A stretch of DNA of 40,552 bases from an uncultured Propionibacterium sp. (GCA_938036835.1 CALHWB010000013.1:1-40552), one strand, 5' to 3'; counted from the stretch's first letter, positions 22,505 through 32,287 are shown. Numbers and translations are program-made. The notes: generated by a model from the sequence alone, not told the origin.

Positions 22505-23371
22505 ATGCTCGCCCGGGACAGGCAGCAGCACATCAAGGCGCGGATCGCGGATCAGGCTTCGGTGACCACGGTGGAACTGGCCCGGCAATTGCGGGTCTCC
22601 GCCGAAACCATCCGCCGAGACCTGCTGTTGCTCGAAGAGCAGGGGGAACTGCGCCGGATCTACGGCGGTGCGGTATCCATCCGTAGACAGCAAAGCTCCG
22701 AGCCGCCGTTCCGGCAGCGCGCCCTGCTGCACACCCAACCCAAGCGGAGCATCGGCGCGGCCTCGGCCCGGCTGGTCACCTCCGGCCAGCTGATCTTCAT
22801 CGATCTCGGCACCACCTGCGCCGCGGTCGCCCAAGCGCTGGCCGATTCCTTCTGCGGCACCGTGGTCACCCAATCCCTGCTGGTAGCCGATGCCCTGAAC
22901 GAGACCGGGAACGTAGAGGTGATCCTGGCCCCCGGCCGGCTACGCCGTGGGGAGTGGTCGGTGACCGGCTCCGCCACCGTGCTCTTCCTCGAACGGATGC
23001 ATTTCGATGCCGCCTTCATCGGCTGCGGCGGAATCGACGCCGAAGCCGGGGTGACCGACTTCAACTTCGACGACGCCGACGTGAAACGCCGAGTGGCCCA
23101 GAACTCGGGGGCCACCTATATCGTGGCGGATTCCTCCAAACACGGGGTGGTGGGCAGTTTCGGAGTGCTGTCCTGGTATGACCTGCGCGGCCTGATCACC
23201 GATGTCACACCCCCACGAGGGCTGGTGGACGAGATGAACCGGGCCGGCACCCGGATCGTCGTGGCCGCCGTCGGCGATCCGGTGCCGGGCGCGGCCGGCG
23301 AACCGCGGTCGGCCCAGCCCCAAACCCTCGAAGCGAGCAACCCGCAAGCCCAGCCAAGGAGACCGAAGTGA
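22505..23371 (+). CDS. DeoR/GlpR-family transcriptional repressor
   Basis: The 288-residue regulator has the DeoR winged helix at about residues 5-58 (VTTVELARQLRVSAETIRRD, then LEEQGELRRIYGGA) and the sugar-phosphate-sensing DeoRC domain (IFIDLGTTCAAVA; FIGCGGIDAEAGVTDF). The last ~25 residues are an unusual Pro/Ala/Gln-rich tail. AAGGAGG precedes the start. It opens the operon and overlaps the next gene (GTGA), so it probably controls the operon and itself. TTGACC at 22437-22442 could be the -35. The inducer is probably a phosphorylated polyol. Confidence 0.87.
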   Translation: MLARDRQQHIKARIADQASVTTVELARQLRVSAETIRRDLLLLEEQGELRRIYGGAVSIRRQQSSEPPFRQRALLHTQPKRSIGAASARLVTSGQLIFIDLGTTCAAVAQALADSFCGTVVTQSLLVADALNETGNVEVILAPGRLRRGEWSVTGSATVLFLERMHFDAAFIGCGGIDAEAGVTDFNFDDADVKRRVAQNSGATYIVADSSKHGVVGSFGVLSWYDLRGLITDVTPPRGLVDEMNRAGTRIVVAAVGDPVPGAAGEPRSAQPQTLEASNPQAQPRRPK

Positions 23372-24756
23372 CGCTGACAGCACGCAAATACGACGTAGCG
23401 GTGATCGGGGGTGGCGTAGTCGGCGCGGCTCTGGCCCGCGACCTGGCCGGCTATGAGCAGCGGGTGGCCATCCTGGACGCCCGGGCGGATATCAACGAGG
23501 GCACCAGCAAGGCCAACACCGCGATCCTGCACACCGGCTACGACGCCACCCCCGGCACACTGGAATCGCGGCTGGTGGCCCGGGGCTACCACCTGCTGAT
23601 GGCCTACTGCCAGGCCACCGGCATCTGCTATGAGCAACTCGGCGCCGTGCTGGTGGCCTGGGACGCCGAACAGCTCGCGGCGCTGCCCGGCCTAAAGGCG
23701 AAGGCGGAGAAGAACGGCTACCTCGACAGCCGGCTGCTGACCCGCGAACAGGTGCTCGAACTGTTGCCGCACGCCAGCGACCGGGCCCAAGGCGGGCTGC
23801 TCGTCCCCGGCGAGTCGATCATCGATCCCTGGTCGGTGCCGCTGGCCCTGGCCACCGACGCGGTGCGCCGCGGCGCCGATCTCCTGCGCGAAACCCGGGT
23901 TACCGGGGTGCGGGTCGGCCCGGATACCACCACCCTGACCACCACCACCGGCGATCTCGACGCTCGCTGGGTGGTGAACGCCGCCGGGCTGGGCGCCGAT
24001 ACCATCGACGGCTATTTCGGCCACGACCGCCTGATCTGCCATCCCCGGCGCGGGGAACTGCTGGTCTACGACAAACTGGCTGCCCGGCTGGTACAGCGGA
24101 TCGTGCTGCCGGTGCCGTCGAAGCTCGGCAAGGGGGTGCTGGTCAGCCCCACGGTCTTCGGCAATGTCATGCTCGGGCCGACCGCCGAAGACATGACCGA
24201 CCGGGAGGACACCGCCACCACCGCGGACGGTTTCGCCTTCCTGCTGGACAAGGGGGCCGGCATCATCCCCGAACTGCTCGCCGAGGAGGTCACCGCCAGC
24301 TACGCCGGGCTGCGGGCCGCCCACAACCTCAGCGACTACCTGCTCGAGGTGGACGCCGGCCGGCGCTATGCGATCGCCGGGGCGATCCGCTCCACGGGTC
24401 TCACCTCGGCCATGGCCGTCTCGGAATACCTGATCGGCAAGATGCAGGCCGCCGGCCACCGGCCTGCTGCGCGCACCGGACTACCCGAACCGGTGCAGAT
24501 GCCACCGCTGGGGGAACGCACCATCAGGCCATACGCCAACGCCGGGTTGATCGCCCGCGACCGGCAGTACGGCGAACTGGTGTGTTTCTGCGAACGAGTC
24601 AGCCGTGGCGAGATCCGCGATGCCTTCGCCAGCCCGGTGCCACCGTGCGGCCTGGGCGGGCTGCGAAGACGCACCCGCGCGATGAACGGCCGCTGCCAGG
24701 GCTTCTTCTGCGGCGCCGAAGTCAACGAACTGCTCAACCGGCATCTGGAGGGCTGA
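23368..24756 (+). CDS. GlpA-like FAD-dependent dehydrogenase with BFD-like [2Fe-2S] domain
   Basis: The 462-residue protein has an FAD-binding GGGVVGAALARDL near the N-terminus, a DAO/GlpA oxidoreductase domain, and a C-terminal BFD-like domain with cysteines CFC, CGLGG and CQGFFC for an iron-sulfur cluster. GlpA-type enzymes oxidise glycerol 3-phosphate. It starts with GTG overlapping the repressor stop. Pairing with the next FAD protein and an FGGY kinase resembles the arrangement known from Thermotoga-type glycerol operons. Confidence 0.85.
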   Translation: MTLTARKYDVAVIGGGVVGAALARDLAGYEQRVAILDARADINEGTSKANTAILHTGYDATPGTLESRLVARGYHLLMAYCQATGICYEQLGAVLVAWDAEQLAALPGLKAKAEKNGYLDSRLLTREQVLELLPHASDRAQGGLLVPGESIIDPWSVPLALATDAVRRGADLLRETRVTGVRVGPDTTTLTTTTGDLDARWVVNAAGLGADTIDGYFGHDRLICHPRRGELLVYDKLAARLVQRIVLPVPSKLGKGVLVSPTVFGNVMLGPTAEDMTDREDTATTADGFAFLLDKGAGIIPELLAEEVTASYAGLRAAHNLSDYLLEVDAGRRYAIAGAIRSTGLTSAMAVSEYLIGKMQAAGHRPAARTGLPEPVQMPPLGERTIRPYANAGLIARDRQYGELVCFCERVSRGEIRDAFASPVPPCGLGGLRRRTRAMNGRCQGFFCGAEVNELLNRHLEG

Positions 24757-24759
24757 ACC

Positions 24760-26007
24760 ATGGCCGAAACCATCCTGCGTCCCACCGTGGCCATCATCGG
24801 GGCCGGGCCGGCCGGCCTGCGGGCCGCCCGCGAACTGGCACCCGTGATCGACGGTCCCGTGCTGGTGCTCGACCGGGAACGCGAGCCAGGAGGCATTCCC
24901 CGGCATGCCGAGCACCCGGGCTACGGCATCCGCGATCTGGGACGGTTCATGACCGGCCCCGCCTATGCCCGCCGGCTGGCCGAGGACGCCCGCCAGGCCG
25001 GTGCGGAGATCCGCACCGGGGTGCAGGCCACCGGCTGGTCCGCCGACGGCCGGTTGCAACTGACCTCGGCCCGCGGCCGCGAGGTGCTCAAACCGGAGGC
25101 GCTGATCCTGGCGACCGGGGCCCGCGAACGGCCGCGCACCGCCCGGATGATCCCCGGCGACCGTGGCGCAGGCATCTACACCACCGGCCAGCTACAGCAG
25201 CTGGTGCACCTCAAACACCAACCGGTAGGCCACCAGGCGGTCATCGTGGGTGCCGAACTGGTATCCTGGTCGGCCGCGCTGACCCTGAAGCAGGCCGGCT
25301 GCCAGCCCAGACTGCTGGTCACCCGCCATCCCCGGCCGGACTCCTACCGGCTGTTCTCCGCGCCGGGCACGGTGTACTTCGGGGCGAAGGTGGCCACCTC
25401 GTCCAGGATCGTCCGGGTGGAGGGCAAACCCCGCGTCCAGGCGGTCATCGTCGAGAACATCCGCAGCGGCGTCCGGAAACGCATCGAATGCGACACCGTG
25501 GTGTTCACCGGGGACTGGATCCCCGACAACGAACTGGCCAGGATGGCCGGTCTCAGCCTGGATGCCGGCTCCCGCAGCCCCCTGGTGGACGCGTCCCTGC
25601 GCACCTCCCAGCCGGGGATCTTCGCGATCGGCAACCTGATCCACCCGGTAGAGACCGCCGATGCGGCCGCCCTGGACGGCGTCCAGGTGGTGCAGCCGGT
25701 GCGCGACTATCTGCTGGGCAAGCGCCCCGCGAAACGCGGCTACACCATCAAGGCGACCGCCCCGCTACGCTGGATCGTCCCGGGCCGGATCGACGAAGGC
25801 GACCCGAGACCGGCACGGAACCGGCTGGTGGCCTGGTGCGATTCCCTCATCCGGTTCCCCACCGTCGTCGCCTCGCAGGACGGCCGGGAACTGCACCGGA
25901 TGCGGCTGGCCTGGCCGGCAGCCCCGGGACGCGCCTTCCGGATCCCCGCCGACATCCTCAGATCGGCCAAACCCGGCGCCGGCGAGGTGACCATCAGTCT
26001 CTGCTGA
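24760..26007 (+). CDS. NAD(P)/FAD-dependent oxidoreductase partner
   Basis: The 415-residue protein has two nucleotide-binding folds (IIGAGPAGLRAARELA at the start; AVIVGAELVSWSAALTL midway), a LATGAREPR-like motif and a terminal IFAIGNLIHPVETADAA. It resembles the pyridine-nucleotide-disulfide-oxidoreductase-like subunit partnered with GlpA-like dehydrogenases, passing electrons from the FAD/Fe-S enzyme. It follows that gene after three bases. Confidence 0.82.
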   Translation: MAETILRPTVAIIGAGPAGLRAARELAPVIDGPVLVLDREREPGGIPRHAEHPGYGIRDLGRFMTGPAYARRLAEDARQAGAEIRTGVQATGWSADGRLQLTSARGREVLKPEALILATGARERPRTARMIPGDRGAGIYTTGQLQQLVHLKHQPVGHQAVIVGAELVSWSAALTLKQAGCQPRLLVTRHPRPDSYRLFSAPGTVYFGAKVATSSRIVRVEGKPRVQAVIVENIRSGVRKRIECDTVVFTGDWIPDNELARMAGLSLDAGSRSPLVDASLRTSQPGIFAIGNLIHPVETADAAALDGVQVVQPVRDYLLGKRPAKRGYTIKATAPLRWIVPGRIDEGDPRPARNRLVAWCDSLIRFPTVVASQDGRELHRMRLAWPAAPGRAFRIPADILRSAKPGAGEVTISLC

Positions 26008-26090
26008 AACACCCGGATCGCCACGCCGAGCCCGGCTCGGCAGCGGTTCTGCGCCCGCAGGACCGAAACCCGCAACACCTAGAAATACCG

Positions 26091-26124
26091 CCGGCCGCCG
26101 GCCTCCTGCCGTGCCGGCGGCCGG
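26091..26124 (+). other. Intercistronic hairpin before the permease gene
   Basis: Perfect 12-base arms (26091-26102, 26113-26124) with a 10-base loop end 22 bases before the permease ATG. No T-run follows. It may tune expression of the membrane protein relative to the enzymes or protect mRNA ends. Confidence 0.55.
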
Positions 26125-26146
26125 AACCGAAATGACAGGAGTTCCA

Positions 26147-27646
26147 ATGACGGAACCTACGCAACCGGCTGCCCCGGTCGACGACGTCTCCCAGTTCGGC
26201 TACAAGGCGGAGATGAAACGCGAACTCGGCCCCTTCCAGTCGTTCGCCATGGCATTCGGCTTCGTGTCGATCGCCACCGGCACGTTCACCAGCTACAGCG
26301 CGATGCTGGGCACCTCGGGGCCGATGGGCGTGTGGACCTGGCTGATCGTCATCATCGGCCAACTGATGGTTGCCCTCATCTTCGGCGGCCTGGCCGCCCG
26401 GATCCCGGTTTCCGGCTACTCCTACCAGTGGGTGTCTCGGCTGGCCAACCCGGTGCTCGGCTGGATCATGGGCTGGGTCACCTTCACCTTCCTGGCGATC
26501 GTGGTGCTCGCGGTCGACTACACGATCGCCTCGGCGATCCTGCCGAACCTGTTCGGCTATGCCGGCACCAACCTGAACGCGCTGATCATCACCGCCGTGG
26601 TGGTGGCCAGCCAGTCCGGGCTGGTGATGTGGTCCACCCACTACACCCAGCGGCTGAACTCGATCGCGGTGATCATCCAGATCATCGGCATCGGATCGGT
26701 CGTGGTGCTGCTGTATGCCGTCGGCTTCTTCAAGGGGGCCTTCGACTGGTCCATGGTCTTCAACACCGGCGCCATCCCGCGGGAAGGCTACTTCGGTTTC
26801 GGCAGCCTGACCCATGCCGGGCCGTTCATCATGGGCACGCTGGCCGGCGCCTTCACCATCGTCGGGTTCGAATCCGCCGCCAACATGGCCGAGGAGACCC
26901 GCGACGCCGTCCACGTGATCCCCAAGGCCATGCGGCAGGCGGTCATCGCCCTGGGGGTGATCGGCTTCGCCTTCGTCCTGGGCGCCACCGCCCTGATCAA
27001 GGATCCCATTGCCCTGGCCGACTCCCCCACCGCGCTCGCCGACATCATCACCACGGCCCTCGGCCCGGTGGCCGGCAAGGCGCTGCTGGTGCTGATCGTG
27101 ATCTCGATCTACTCGTGCGGGCTGACCATCACGGTTTCGGGTTCGCGGCAGGTCTGGGCGATGGCCCGGGACGAACGCTTCCCCGGCTGGCAGTGGCTGC
27201 GCAAGGTGAACCGCGCCACCAACACCCCGATGAACGCCGCCCTGTTCATGATGATCGTCTCCGAGGCCATCCTGCTGGCCTTCGGCTTCTCCACGGGGGT
27301 GCTGTTCGCCTTCTTCAGCGCGGCAACGCTGCTGCCCGCCATGATCTATGCGGGCACCACCCTGCTGTACATCGTGAAACGACGCCAGCTGCCGCCCACC
27401 GATGGTTTCAAGCTGGGCAGATGGGAACTCCCGGTGCTGAGCGTCGCCAGCGTGTGGCTGATATATGAGCTGTTGATCTTCCGGGACGCGTCGTTCGCCT
27501 CGGTCTGGCTCTACATCGCCATCTTCTTCCTGATCGGCGGCCTCTACCTGGCCTACCTGTTCCTCAAACGGGGTAGCCGTGGCCTGGACATGCCGGAACT
27601 GTCCGATATCGACCAAGAACTCGACAAGTTGGGGCAGCAAGCATGA
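26147..27646 (+). CDS. APC-superfamily permease
   Basis: The 499-residue integral membrane protein has about twelve hydrophobic segments and APC (amino acid-polyamine-organocation) signatures, including GFVSIATGTFTSYSAML near the N-terminus and the FTIVGFESAANMAEETRDA stretch. ATG 26147 follows AGGAG. It overlaps the kinase gene (ATGA). APC carriers normally move amines or amino acids, which is unusual in an operon with a glycerol-type kinase and suggests that the substrate bears an amine or that the family has broader use. Confidence 0.87.
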   Translation: MTEPTQPAAPVDDVSQFGYKAEMKRELGPFQSFAMAFGFVSIATGTFTSYSAMLGTSGPMGVWTWLIVIIGQLMVALIFGGLAARIPVSGYSYQWVSRLANPVLGWIMGWVTFTFLAIVVLAVDYTIASAILPNLFGYAGTNLNALIITAVVVASQSGLVMWSTHYTQRLNSIAVIIQIIGIGSVVVLLYAVGFFKGAFDWSMVFNTGAIPREGYFGFGSLTHAGPFIMGTLAGAFTIVGFESAANMAEETRDAVHVIPKAMRQAVIALGVIGFAFVLGATALIKDPIALADSPTALADIITTALGPVAGKALLVLIVISIYSCGLTITVSGSRQVWAMARDERFPGWQWLRKVNRATNTPMNAALFMMIVSEAILLAFGFSTGVLFAFFSAATLLPAMIYAGTTLLYIVKRRQLPPTDGFKLGRWELPVLSVASVWLIYELLIFRDASFASVWLYIAIFFLIGGLYLAYLFLKRGSRGLDMPELSDIDQELDKLGQQA

Positions 27647-29073
27647 ACGGCGCGATTCTGGCCATCGATCAGGGCACCTCGGGCACCAAATCGATCGTCG
27701 TCGGCGCGGACGACACCATCCTCGCCCTGGTGGAAACCGCCATCCGGCCCAGCTACCTGCCCGACGGCGGCGTCGAGCAGGATCCGGCGGAACTGTTGGA
27801 CTCGGTGCTCGACACCGCTCGGCAGGCCGTCCGGCAGGCCGGTGTGCCGTTGGCCGGGGTGACCCTGACCAACCAGGGCGAGACCGTGCTGGCCTGGGAT
27901 CCGAAAACCGGTGAACCGCTCAGCGAACTGATCGTCTGGCAGGATTCCCGCGCCCAGTCGGTCTGCGACGAGCTGGCCGGGCACGCCGAACTGATCGCGG
28001 CCCGCACCGGGCTGGTGCTCGACCCCTATTTCACCGCTCCCAAAATGACCTGGCTGCGGCGAAACAGAACCCGGCAAGGGGTACTGACCACCTCGGATGC
28101 CTGGATACTGCACCGGCTCACCGGGGAATTCGTAACCGACATCGCCACCGCCTCGCGTTCGCTGCTGAAATCCCAGCGGCAACGCGACTGGGATCCCGAA
28201 CTGCTGGGACTGTTCGGGCTGGCCGACGAGCGAATGCCGAGAATGGCCGCCAACGACGAGATCCTCGGGCATACCGCACTGTTCGGGAATCCGGTTCCGG
28301 TGGCGGGCGCGGTGGTCGATCAGCAGGGCGCGCTGCTGGCCGAATCCTGCCTGGCCCCCGGCGAAGCCAAATGCACCTTCGGCACCGGCGCCTTCCTGCT
28401 GGTCAACGCCGGCACCCAGCCCCGGCCGTCGACCGCCGGCCTGGCGGAATCGACCGCCTGGCTGGTGGACGACGTCCAGTCCTACTGCTACGACGGGCAG
28501 GTCTACACGGTGGCCTCCGCGGTGCGCTGGCTGACACAACTCGGCGTGATCGACCACGCCCGCGAACTGGACCGGTTGGCCGTGCCCGATGCCGAAGGTG
28601 TCGTGTTCGTCCCGGCGCTGGCCGGGCTGGCCGCGCCGTGGTGGCGCAGCGACGCCCGCGCCGCGCTGGCCGGCATGAACCTGGCCAGCGGCAAGGCCCA
28701 GATCGTGACGGCCGTGTTGCAGGGCATCGCCGCCAACGTGGCCGTCCTGGCGGAACTGGTCGAGCAGGATTCGGGCCAGCAGATCAGCCGGTTGCGGGTC
28801 GATGGCGGCCTGACCCGGTCGCGGTATCTGATGCAGGCCATCGCCGACCTGATGCAGGTCGAGGTCGAGACCTATTCCTCACCGCATGCCACGCCACTGG
28901 GGGCGGTGGCGCTGGCCCGCAAGGCGCTCGACCCGGCCCGATCACTGGCCGACTGCGTTCCTGCCTGGCAGCCCGCCGGCCGATTCAGCCCGGCCTGGTC
29001 GCCCGCGCAGGCCACCGCCTTCCTGGGGCGGTGGCGGGCGGTGGTTGATCAGATGGCCGGCGGGCGGTCCTGA
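27643..29073 (+). CDS. FGGY-family carbohydrate kinase (glycerol-kinase-like)
   Basis: The 476-residue kinase has AIDQGTSGTKS at the N-terminus, TNQGETVLAWD, IVWQDSRA, DPYFTAPKMTWL and DQQGAL, all lining up with glycerol kinase. The Arg that contacts glycerol in NQRETT is Gly here, while the Tyr and Asp equivalents (DPYF, VVDQQ) are kept. The true substrate may therefore be a different small polyol. It ends the operon; a GC-rich palindrome (29131-29146) downstream may terminate transcription. Confidence 0.85.
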   Translation: MNGAILAIDQGTSGTKSIVVGADDTILALVETAIRPSYLPDGGVEQDPAELLDSVLDTARQAVRQAGVPLAGVTLTNQGETVLAWDPKTGEPLSELIVWQDSRAQSVCDELAGHAELIAARTGLVLDPYFTAPKMTWLRRNRTRQGVLTTSDAWILHRLTGEFVTDIATASRSLLKSQRQRDWDPELLGLFGLADERMPRMAANDEILGHTALFGNPVPVAGAVVDQQGALLAESCLAPGEAKCTFGTGAFLLVNAGTQPRPSTAGLAESTAWLVDDVQSYCYDGQVYTVASAVRWLTQLGVIDHARELDRLAVPDAEGVVFVPALAGLAAPWWRSDARAALAGMNLASGKAQIVTAVLQGIAANVAVLAELVEQDSGQQISRLRVDGGLTRSRYLMQAIADLMQVEVETYSSPHATPLGAVALARKALDPARSLADCVPAWQPAGRFSPAWSPAQATAFLGRWRAVVDQMAGGRS

Positions 29074-29130
29074 CAGACCCGAACCGGGCCCGCCGGGCGG
29101 GATCGGTGGCGGACCACCACCGCGCAGCGG

Positions 29131-29146
29131 GGCCCCGGCCGGGGCC
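29131..29146 (+). terminator. GC-rich palindrome after the kinase gene
   Basis: GGCCCCGGCCGGGGCC is a perfect 16-base palindrome 57 bases after the kinase stop and before the broken MerR gene. No T-run follows, so termination is only suggested. Confidence 0.3.
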
Positions 29147-29208
29147 ACAGTCGGGGTCGCGGGCTGGGCCGGCCACCACCTGACAGCCCGATCCGGCAGA
29201 AGGCCTGG

Positions 29209-29965
29209 ATGCTGACCATCAAACAACTGGCTGACCATGTGGGTGTCACTCCCCGGGCCGTCCGGCACTATCACCGGATCGGTCTGCTCGCCGAACCGGC
29301 CCGTGATCGGTCCGGCTATCGCAGCTACACCGCGGGATGTCATCGAGTTGCAACGCATCAAGGTACTTGCCGACGCCGGGGTGCCGCTGGCCCGGGTACG
29401 TGAACTGCTGGACGCCGAGCCATCCCGGCCGGCGGGCGCCGCCGCCGAGATCGATGCGGCCCTGCGGCAGCGCATCCGGGAACTGTAGGCGACCCGCCGC
29501 AGGCTGCAGGCGTTGACCAGCGGCCGGGACCCCTTCCTCGGCCCGGCCCTGGAGCAGCATCTGACCGCGCTGGCCGAACTGGGTGTTTCGGAGCAGACCC
29601 GACGACTCAACCGGAATGGCTGGATTCTGGTCAGCGTGGTCTGCCCGGAGCGCCTACCCGGCTGGCTGGCGTGGCAGACGCGGGCCATGACCGACCCCGA
29701 ATACCGCGCCCTCTACCGGCAGACCGATGAGGCGCGTGAATGGTCCGCCGATGACCCCAGGCTCGCCGACCTGGCCAGGCGGACGGCCACCTGGATCGTG
29801 ACGGTGGGCACATCGGAGGAGCCCAACCAGGTTGAGAACGCCATCAGCGCGGAACTGGTCACCAGCTACGACCCGGAGACGGTACCCGCCTGGGATCGGC
29901 TGCAGGAACTCATCAGGGCAGAACTGGCCCGGCTCAATGCCGACCCGGGCCGCTGGTGGATCTGA
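29209..29965 (+). pseudogene. Broken MerR-family transcriptional regulator
   Basis: The N-terminal MerR helix-turn-helix (LTIKQLADHVGVTPRAVRHY) reads in one frame until about 29335. The rest of the DNA-binding domain (PRDVIELQRIKVLADAG) continues in the +1 frame, consistent with a two-base loss or one-base gain near the YRSY codons. That second frame then meets an in-frame TAG at 29486-29488, beyond which the homologous effector region runs on to 29965. Two independent lesions make it a pseudogene unless the window has sequencing errors. Confidence 0.75.
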
Positions 29966-30089
29966 TATTGCCCGTGGTCCCGGTGCTTTTCGCTACGGAA
30001 AACACCGGTAAACGCCTCTCAGGGACCCCCGATTCCCACGGCGGCGGTGGCTTGGCGGGTAAGACGATCCGGGGCGGGTTTCGGCCCGG

Positions 30090-30320
30090 AATCCGGCGAT
30101 GCGGCTCCCACACTCGTCGAAGTCGCCGTGGAGGCGTATCGGCTCGCATCTGCTGAGGGGAAGGACTCCTTCATGGCTCGGCTCCACGACCTGCCCCTGT
30201 CAGAGTTGCAGACTGCTGCTGACCGGAATCCGGGTTCGGGTGGAGCAGGTCAACCGGGCCGCTCCGCTGCGGCTGGCGGTGCTCTGCCATCTGACGGCAA
30301 CCCGGCCTGCCGGCGCTGAC
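30090..30320 (+). pseudogene. Decayed remnant of a HIRAN-type protein C-terminus
   Basis: Within the 484-bp gap 29966-30449 no intact gene is visible. A segment around 30228-30320 translates to RVRVEQVNRAAPLRLAVLC, closely matching RVQVERLNPQAPLRLAVLC at the C-terminus of the intact HIRAN protein at 36844-37548. Just upstream, in another frame, is a coding-like stretch (VEVAVEAYRLASAEGKDSFM). The remnant is frameshifted and lacks the HIRAN domain. The rest of the gap shows nothing I can name. Confidence 0.55.
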
Positions 30321-30449
30321 GGTGGGTGACACCCCGGGCCACCCGGTCTTTGTGGATCTGGACCCGACCGGTCCACGTATCCGACGGGTGCCCCCGCGCC
30401 ACCCGGGCCCTGGCTCGGGTGATGGGAGTGGGAACCCGCGGCGCGGGGA

Positions 30450-31115
30450 TCAGCGGGCGGGATCGGCGGCATGGACGAGCAGCACCAGCTGCACCCGGTC
30501 ACGCAAGTCCAGCTTGGTCAGCAGCCGCTTCACATAGGTCTTGATGGTTTCATTCGACAACACCAACTGATCGGCTATTTCCGCATTGGTCAACCCGGCG
30601 GCGATCAGTTCCACCACCTCTCGCTCCCTGGGGGTGAGGCTCGCCAACTGCCCGGCGGCCCTGGTGCGGCGTTGCAGTTCGGCAGGGTCCGGGCCGCGGG
30701 AGGGCAGCCGGGTGAGCAGCTGCCGGGTGATCCGCGGGGTGAGCACCGCGTCCCCGGCGGCCACGGCACGCACCGCGTCCACGAGCTGCTGGGGGGTGGC
30801 GTCCTTCAACAGGAAACCGGACGCGCCCGCGGCCAGCGCCCCGAAGGCATACTCGTCGAGATCGAAGGTGGTCAGCACCAGCACCTTCAGCGTCGAATCG
30901 GCGGCCAGCAGCCGGGCGGTGGCCTCGATGCCGTCCATGCGGGGCATGCGGATGTCCATCACCACGACATCGGCGTGGACGCTCTGCTGACCGGCCAGGG
31001 CGGCCAGCCCATCGGCCGCCTCACCGACCACGTCGATGCCGTCGGCGTAGCGCAGCATCTGGGCCAGCGCTCGCCGGGTGTCGGCGATATCGTCGACCAG
31101 CAGCACCCGGATCAT
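30450..31115 (-). CDS. NarL/LuxR-type response regulator
   Basis: The 221-residue protein has a receiver domain (VLLVDDIADTR; phospho-acceptor Asp in VVMDIRMPRMDG; KDAT after the fourth strand) and a C-terminal LuxR helix-turn-helix (LTPREREVVELIAAGLTNAE). Its ATG overlaps the stop of the histidine kinase gene (ATGA), so the two form a two-component pair. By context it controls the adjacent ABC transporter in response to a peptide or envelope signal. Confidence 0.93.
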   Translation of the reverse strand: MIRVLLVDDIADTRRALAQMLRYADGIDVVGEAADGLAALAGQQSVHADVVVMDIRMPRMDGIEATARLLAADSTLKVLVLTTFDLDEYAFGALAAGASGFLLKDATPQQLVDAVRAVAAGDAVLTPRITRQLLTRLPSRGPDPAELQRRTRAAGQLASLTPREREVVELIAAGLTNAEIADQLVLSNETIKTYVKRLLTKLDLRDRVQLVLLVHAADPAR

Positions 31116-32284
31116 GCCGCCGCCCAAGGCAGGGTGGCCACCACCTGCCAGCCTTGTGCCGTGGGGCCGGTTTGCAGGGTACCGCGGTGGGCGGCCACCC
31201 GCTCGGTCATACCGGCCAACCCGTTGCCGGGCTCGGCCGCGGCGTTCATCCGTCCGTTGTCGAGGATCCGCACCCTGGTCAGTTGGGGTTCGTGGGTCAG
31301 ATCGATACAGATCCGGGTGGCCTCGCGGGCATGCCGCAGGGTGTTGGTGACCGCCTCCTGAACGATCCGGTAGACATCGGTGGCCAGCAAGCCAACCGGA
31401 CGCTCACCCGTTTCCTGCACCTGGACGGTTAGACCGGCCCGCTCGGCGGTCTCGAAGATCGCCGGCAGATCGGCCAGGCTGGGCTGCGGGACGAATGGCG
31501 GTTGGCTGTCCCCGCGCAGCCGGGCGATCACCCCGCGGCTTTCGGTCAAGGTCTGGCGGGCAAGCGAATTGGCGCGTTGCAGGCTGGCCGCCGCGTCCTG
31601 GTCGTCGCCGTGCCGCAAAGCCAGCAGGGCGACATCGGTCAGGTTGATCACGCTGGTCAGCCCGTGCCCGATGGTGTCGTGCATGTCGGCGGCGACCCGC
31701 AATCGGGCCGCCAGCATCCGCTGCTCGGCCTGTTCCAGGCGGGCCCGGCGGCGCTGTTCGGTGGTGTAGCGCCGCCAGCGGACCAGCAGGGCGAGCCCGG
31801 TCAGCGCCATCAGCGGCGTGACCTCCATGATCACCTGGGTGTAGAGGGCGGTCGGTACCTGCCATACGGCCAGCCGGTTGACGGCCACCTGGCTGACCGC
31901 TGTGCCGCACCAGGCGAGGGCAGCGATCCGGGGTGGCCGAGTGACCAGCACCGTCCAGAGGGTGATCAGGATGGCCTCGCTGTCGACGCGTCCGATACCC
32001 AGCAGATATGACAGATACCCGGTCGCCAGGCAGCAGGCCAACGCCGGCAGGGGGTAGCGGTGCCGCAGCATGATCGCCGCGATCGCCACGATGCCGCACA
32101 ATCCGGTGAGGGTCACCTGGCCGGCGGTGACCTGGTGGGCCCAGGCGAACCTTTGCAAGCAGACCACGCCGACCAGCAGGCCGTAGCCGATCGCCCAGCA
32201 GGCGTTCACAGGCACCGGGTGACGGCCGAACGCGGTCAGCATATCGTCCAGCAGGTTGGCCTGTTCCGCGAATTGCGCCCGCAT
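31112..32284 (-). CDS. Sensor histidine kinase (NarL-partner type)
   Basis: The 390-residue kinase has about six N-terminal hydrophobic segments, a HisKA_3 region with the phospho-acceptor in DMHDTIGHGL, and an ATPase domain with VTNTLRHAREAT and a GNGLAGMTERV glycine box. It is membrane-bound and phosphorylates the response regulator encoded downstream. It begins three bases after the second permease gene. Confidence 0.92.
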   Translation of the reverse strand: MRAQFAEQANLLDDMLTAFGRHPVPVNACWAIGYGLLVGVVCLQRFAWAHQVTAGQVTLTGLCGIVAIAAIMLRHRYPLPALACCLATGYLSYLLGIGRVDSEAILITLWTVLVTRPPRIAALAWCGTAVSQVAVNRLAVWQVPTALYTQVIMEVTPLMALTGLALLVRWRRYTTEQRRRARLEQAEQRMLAARLRVAADMHDTIGHGLTSVINLTDVALLALRHGDDQDAAASLQRANSLARQTLTESRGVIARLRGDSQPPFVPQPSLADLPAIFETAERAGLTVQVQETGERPVGLLATDVYRIVQEAVTNTLRHAREATRICIDLTHEPQLTRVRILDNGRMNAAAEPGNGLAGMTERVAAHRGTLQTGPTAQGWQVVATLPWAAA

Positions 32285-32287
32285 CGT

